Shown here in pieces: positions 33,301 through 35,191 of a DNA stretch of 35,191 nt. Position numbers and translations under genes: made by a program. Each line of letters begins with the position of its first letter. Within the stretch, counting starts at the first letter, position 1. Source of the DNA: CAWKDC01 sp044445605 (GTDB taxonomy: Bacteria; Pseudomonadota; Gammaproteobacteria; JABCZS01); the NCBI GenBank assembly GCA_044445605.1, contig JBIOEA010000023.1, positions 1 to 35,191 of the forward strand. Reading direction: 5' to 3'. The notes under the pieces were generated by a model, which was not told where the DNA came from, ran no database searches, and was given only the letters and a program-made list of their open reading frames with translations.

Positions 33301-34869
33301 TGCTCTTAAGGCTACGGTTGTCGCTGGAATATCTACACCATTAAACCCAAATTCACCCTTAATAAGATTTACAACATCGTCATCAACGTTAGCAGTAAAA
33401 TTATCCGCAAAAAGAATTTGATACCAGCGGAAAATGGATTTTCGGTTTATGTCAGCATCAAGCTTCGAAAAGGCAGGATCAGCTTGCAATGCGAGGAGGA
33501 AGCTATTAGGGCTCAATGATAGAGTGATTACAATATTCGTAGAATCCTTCAATAGTTCGACCAGCTTTGGTTTTTTGCTGTCAACAATCTTCGTTGCCCC
33601 AGCTACTGTAATCTGTCTTCTTTCCCTGTCGCACATGCGGGCTTCATACCAATCCAGTGCAGTTTTATCCACACCAGCAGCTTCGAGGGCAGCTCTGGCA
33701 TCAGAAACATGTTTTATTTCAGGGATTATTGCAGCCTTAGGGGATGATGAGGGTAAAGCAGCTGCGGTTGTTGCGCCGGAAGCTGCTGTAGGGGCGGTTG
33801 AAATCGGGGCAGCTGAGGAATAGGCCTTATTCACAGTAACGAGATCGCTCTTGGTCTTCTCTACTGCAAGAAATCCATCCCTGTAGTTTTTAAACTTTAG
33901 TTTAAAGTCACCAGCTTGCCCTCTACAGATTGCACTCTCTGCCGCAAGAAGTGAAGCTTCATCTTTAGCCACCTCGGCCGCTAATGCAGCTGATTCCTTT
34001 TCGTTCTCAACGATAATTTCTTTATAACGTTCTATACCATCTTTGTTAATCCCTTGAAAATGGTTAGTACCGTTATGCTGGATATACGCAGGTAGCTTGC
34101 CGGCTTCGACATGAAATAAAGCATTTACGATTTTTTTAGGATTCAGGACAGTGGTCTGGCCATCAGCGGCGGAAACAAGAATAATCTCCCGCTTTACTAA
34201 AACAGACAATAATACGGCATCCGCAGTGTTGAGCATGCGTGAAGGACTGCCCGTATCATGAAATAATGCGCGAAGCTCTGTAGGGGGGGCTTTATCGAAA
34301 TCGGGCTTCACAGCAGGAGCCCAATCTTGGACGTCACCATAACCTTTTAGCACTGTGTTCAGCGCTTGTAACGCAGTCTTCACTTGACCAGATTTTGCTT
34401 CCGGTTTAACTCCGAAATCATCATTAAATTTTTTAATAATTTTATCGTTAACATTATTAGGAAAATCGCTCGCAAATAGGATGTCATACCATTCGTAGAG
34501 CTGCTTGCGAGTATCATTAATATTAAGTGAATTCAGACCAGATGCAACATTCTTCTGCAATGAAAATATCAAGCAGTTATTATTTGTTCCAGAAGTCCCA
34601 TCAAGGTAAGTAGTGGTCTCTGCCAATAGTTTAAATTTTTCGCCTTGAGCAGCTTGAAGACTAGCTCTTCTGGCTGATTGTTTTATACGTGTGTCAACGT
34701 AACGGGTTTCGTACTGGTTAAGCTCGATTTCATTGACTCCAGCCTTCGTCAAATTCCCCTTGGCAGCGGCAAAGCTTTTTTCCTGAGCAATTAAGTCTTC
34801 CTCGTATTTTTTAATGCGAGCTGCTCGCTTCTCCTGAATTTCTTTTAATTCTGCTGCTGTCTTCGCCAT
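30322..34869 (-). CDS. Giant protein with tandem OTU-like cysteine protease modules
   Basis: This 1,515-residue protein is not recognised as a named family. Residues 43-336 and 398-675 are a clear duplication: AGVNEIELNQYETR/AGVDKTALDWYEAR, WYDILFASDF/WYQILFADNF, and YIQHNGTNHFQGIN/VVQHEGKNHFHGIN. Module 1 has TNNNCLIFSL (Cys99) and His270, the order seen in OTU deubiquitinases. Module 2 has PNSFLLAL (Ser456) with His609. Residues about 992-1085 look like a third, partial copy (VQKDGSTREF, GYHAF). Pro/Ala/Ser-rich linkers occur near 350-382 and 715-728, and coiled stretches lie between modules. There is no signal peptide. GGGAG lies 7 bases before the ATG. An effector role is inference; a phage or toxin origin is possible. 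Confidence 0.75.
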   Translation of the reverse strand: MAKTAAELKEIQEKRAARIKKYEEDLIAQEKSFAAAKGNLTKAGVNEIELNQYETRYVDTRIKQSARRASLQAAQGEKFKLLAETTTYLDGTSGTNNNCLIFSLQKNVASGLNSLNINDTRKQLYEWYDILFASDFPNNVNDKIIKKFNDDFGVKPEAKSGQVKTALQALNTVLKGYGDVQDWAPAVKPDFDKAPPTELRALFHDTGSPSRMLNTADAVLLSVLVKREIILVSAADGQTTVLNPKKIVNALFHVEAGKLPAYIQHNGTNHFQGINKDGIERYKEIIVENEKESAALAAEVAKDEASLLAAESAICRGQAGDFKLKFKNYRDGFLAVEKTKSDLVTVNKAYSSAAPISTAPTAASGATTAAALPSSSPKAAIIPEIKHVSDARAALEAAGVDKTALDWYEARMCDRERRQITVAGATKIVDSKKPKLVELLKDSTNIVITLSLSPNSFLLALQADPAFSKLDADINRKSIFRWYQILFADNFTANVDDDVVNLIKGEFGFNGVDIPATTVALRALKVAIQKEFEKKYGKKPSDADILIELTKPGRPLNRVDILVEAARLNRAVHVVSMDGSLEIFDPRISIGAPFRVAGYVVVQHEGKNHFHGINAAPNTELDRYIQIVAKETAARAAVSRELEEDDIVLNSMEAGICAGKDPTTVKANFQAYKKEAIAAAKVEAISPKLSAGPAPLVTDQLVALNAMRQNLVKSLAVAAAASPPPPVDFLSELERRQDARNSRIKERDELKKGNDITIGSGLVLSKKARFQQVLFDPPPAAAGSLSATNLGAAASANLHEALGLSAAAHVTYQNRILNAQLNIDDAAGVEHALSELSPVLREVEGEVEKVKALALVEEAYLKLDSECINLYHDLEEAKTAAHIRLVALGKPILADQERSVLEPVTRIEKLLEEKNVLRGQSRLEVIKIEDSLLPEYKAMSLAALADRRAPFEAEIDLAKADNQVIENAFSEFEAKMAKYNAEQQAGTGAVHNPYDVQWTAILRQQTIVVVQKDGSTREFKPDIFGDIDLADLTDHTLLDRAKAYFFDNLDVPLDAALAAPDDVVYVYDNQEAGAARGYHAFTAPGQAACRAAKTDADAALTEANDRITAADAVIANHLAGLNAHPALQLEAQAYSVLLGRAKDAIREGKPLADVIGVPAPAQPAWEAKLDKISTEEGVSVTTAQDNQRDIHRQNIDVLLTLLLQGTLADRNAFDDVYVKAVANPLVINLKAGNSSGHNYGIPFDTAPMFYAKGMTQPALVALTGADAEARILDLLTKEINAYLEMKKISPDSTLAKDYKAVLVAIQTNILPVSVAATGLKDIPDSSLKPILEGIHQRVDAKAAHVANVIEHNAYNDKYGAMNSETIRQGIHDYRVAKGTAATPTYDSTKAPQAAHAVKQTSYMNATKPRVVFDIKGMTVAQVMAAFNENTDARNLQLTVKSDKGEDCRIAAELEGGRLKLVLQNGKGGKGPLTKNVWLTAEAKVKEVINEIAGQGAALTLTSSKNEEPRKRGNKP
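31615..31896 (-). repeat. Possible third, partial OTU-like module
   Basis: Residues about 992-1085 repeat the last part of modules 1 and 2: LRQQTIVVVQKDGSTREFKPDIF resembles VKREIILVSAADGQTTVLNPKKI, and GYHAF (His1079) sits where NHFQG lies. No clear nucleophile motif precedes it; SECINLY at Cys867 is a weak possibility. Confidence 0.35.
32845..33678 (-). repeat. OTU-like module 2 with Ser456 in place of the nucleophile Cys
   Basis: This is the coding span of residues 398-675, the duplicated partner of module 1. The aligned nucleophile codon is AGC (33502-33504) instead of TGC, one base different. His609 and most of the surrounding fold are kept. It is probably non-catalytic and may bind substrate. 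Confidence 0.65.
33862..34743 (-). repeat. OTU-like module 1 with candidate Cys99/His270
   Basis: This is the coding span of residues 43-336 in the giant protein. The Cys99 codon (TGC, 34573-34575) and His270 lie about 170 residues apart, in NNNCLIFSL and NGTNHF contexts. OTU folds also end in a hydrophobic strand, a charged turn and His followed by an aromatic, as here. Confidence 0.65.
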
Positions 34870-35050
34870 AACCCCGCTCCCACATCAATTAATACGTCTA
34901 CTGCTATATAAGTAGTATAGTTAGTCTATCCATGTCTGTAACTGACCAACAACCATTTTTTGGAAAGAGGCAATATATACAATATAAGAGGATAAAGGCG
35001 CATTAGGTAACTTCTGCATAAGTCTGGGAGAACATTTAAAATTGCTCTAG
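34870..35050. other. AT-rich gap upstream of the giant gene
   Basis: I see no reading frame or RNA gene here. On the minus strand a TATACT (34914-34919) with TTACAG (34936-34941), 16 bases apart, is the best promoter candidate for the giant gene, leaving a leader of about 40 bases. A loose CTACT/AGTAG inverted repeat surrounds the -10 on the start-proximal side. Confidence 0.5.
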
Positions 35051-35054
35051 AAAA

Positions 35055-35191
35055 ATCCCCCGCCTCGGAATACTCGGCTGCCCCCTTTACAAAGGGGGCG
35101 AAGAGTTTAAATCGGAATACTCAGCTGCCCTCCTTTACAAAGGGGGCGAAGAGTTTAAATCGGAATACTCAGCTGCCCTCCTTTACAAAGG
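35055..35191 (+). repeat. Tandem array of the hairpin repeat, cut by the window end
   Basis: The first unit is a full copy (CCCCCGCCTCGGAATAC and a GCCCCCTTT/AAAGGGGGC hairpin, 35080-35099). It is followed by 47- to 48-base direct repeats starting CGGAATACTC at 35066, 35113 and 35161. Units 2 and 3 carry the same two changes (CTCGG to CTCAG and a T in the left arm) plus a GAAGAGTTTAAAT spacer, so they duplicated after diverging from the dispersed copies. Confidence 0.85.

Noticed and set aside
33434..33823. Plus-strand frame of 129 residues opposite the giant gene
   Set aside because: It is an Ala/Ser-rich shadow of the linker between modules 1 and 2, with no ribosome site.
35055..35191. CRISPR array
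   Set aside because: Units are 47-48 bases with no unique spacers between repeats, and they match dispersed hairpin elements; no cas gene is visible.

Overview
The window (35,191 bases) reads as the chromosome of a gammaproteobacterium. The evidence is the gene order rpsB-tsf-pyrH-frr-uppS-cdsA-dxr-rseP-bamA-skp-lpxD-fabZ-lpxA-lpxB-rnhB-dnaE, a Lipid A pathway, a DciA-like protein beside secA, and HemJ and ErpA proteins. A very large protein with tandem OTU-like (deubiquitinase-type) modules suggests a host- or protist-associated lineage such as Legionellales. That placement is inference only; no 16S or other marker is present.

Positions 1-7435 hold a tRNA-Val(GAC), secA, a short dciA-like gene pointing the other way, and dnaE with rnhB. 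Positions 7521-21023 are one long, tightly packed minus-strand block for translation (S2, EF-Ts, RRF, UMP kinase), isoprenoid, undecaprenyl and phospholipid precursors (UppS, CdsA, Dxr), envelope proteolysis (RseP), outer-membrane protein assembly (BamA, Skp) and Lipid A (LpxD, FabZ, LpxA, LpxB). It begins with a structured S2-type leader and promoter. The plus-strand genes map, erpA and hemJ follow, with a candidate minus-strand small RNA between erpA and hemJ. Next come tilS and accA, a membrane diguanylate cyclase, a small exported protein, dnaQ and rnhA, and a divergent mltD-like gene.

Positions 29141-35191 are accessory. An AbiE-type type IV toxin-antitoxin locus has an intact AbiEi antitoxin with two palindromic operator candidates and an apparently leaderless mRNA, but its AbiEii toxin stops after about 95 residues. 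The break abuts a convergent 1,515-residue gene. That protein carries a roughly 290-residue duplication: module 1 keeps a candidate Cys/His pair, module 2 has Ser in place of Cys, and a third partial copy lies further on.

A family of about 45-bp GC-rich repeats ending in a GCCCCC...GGGGGC hairpin recurs between genes. Copies lie 0 to 13 bases past the stop codons of minus-strand genes, and a tandem array of the same unit runs off the right end.
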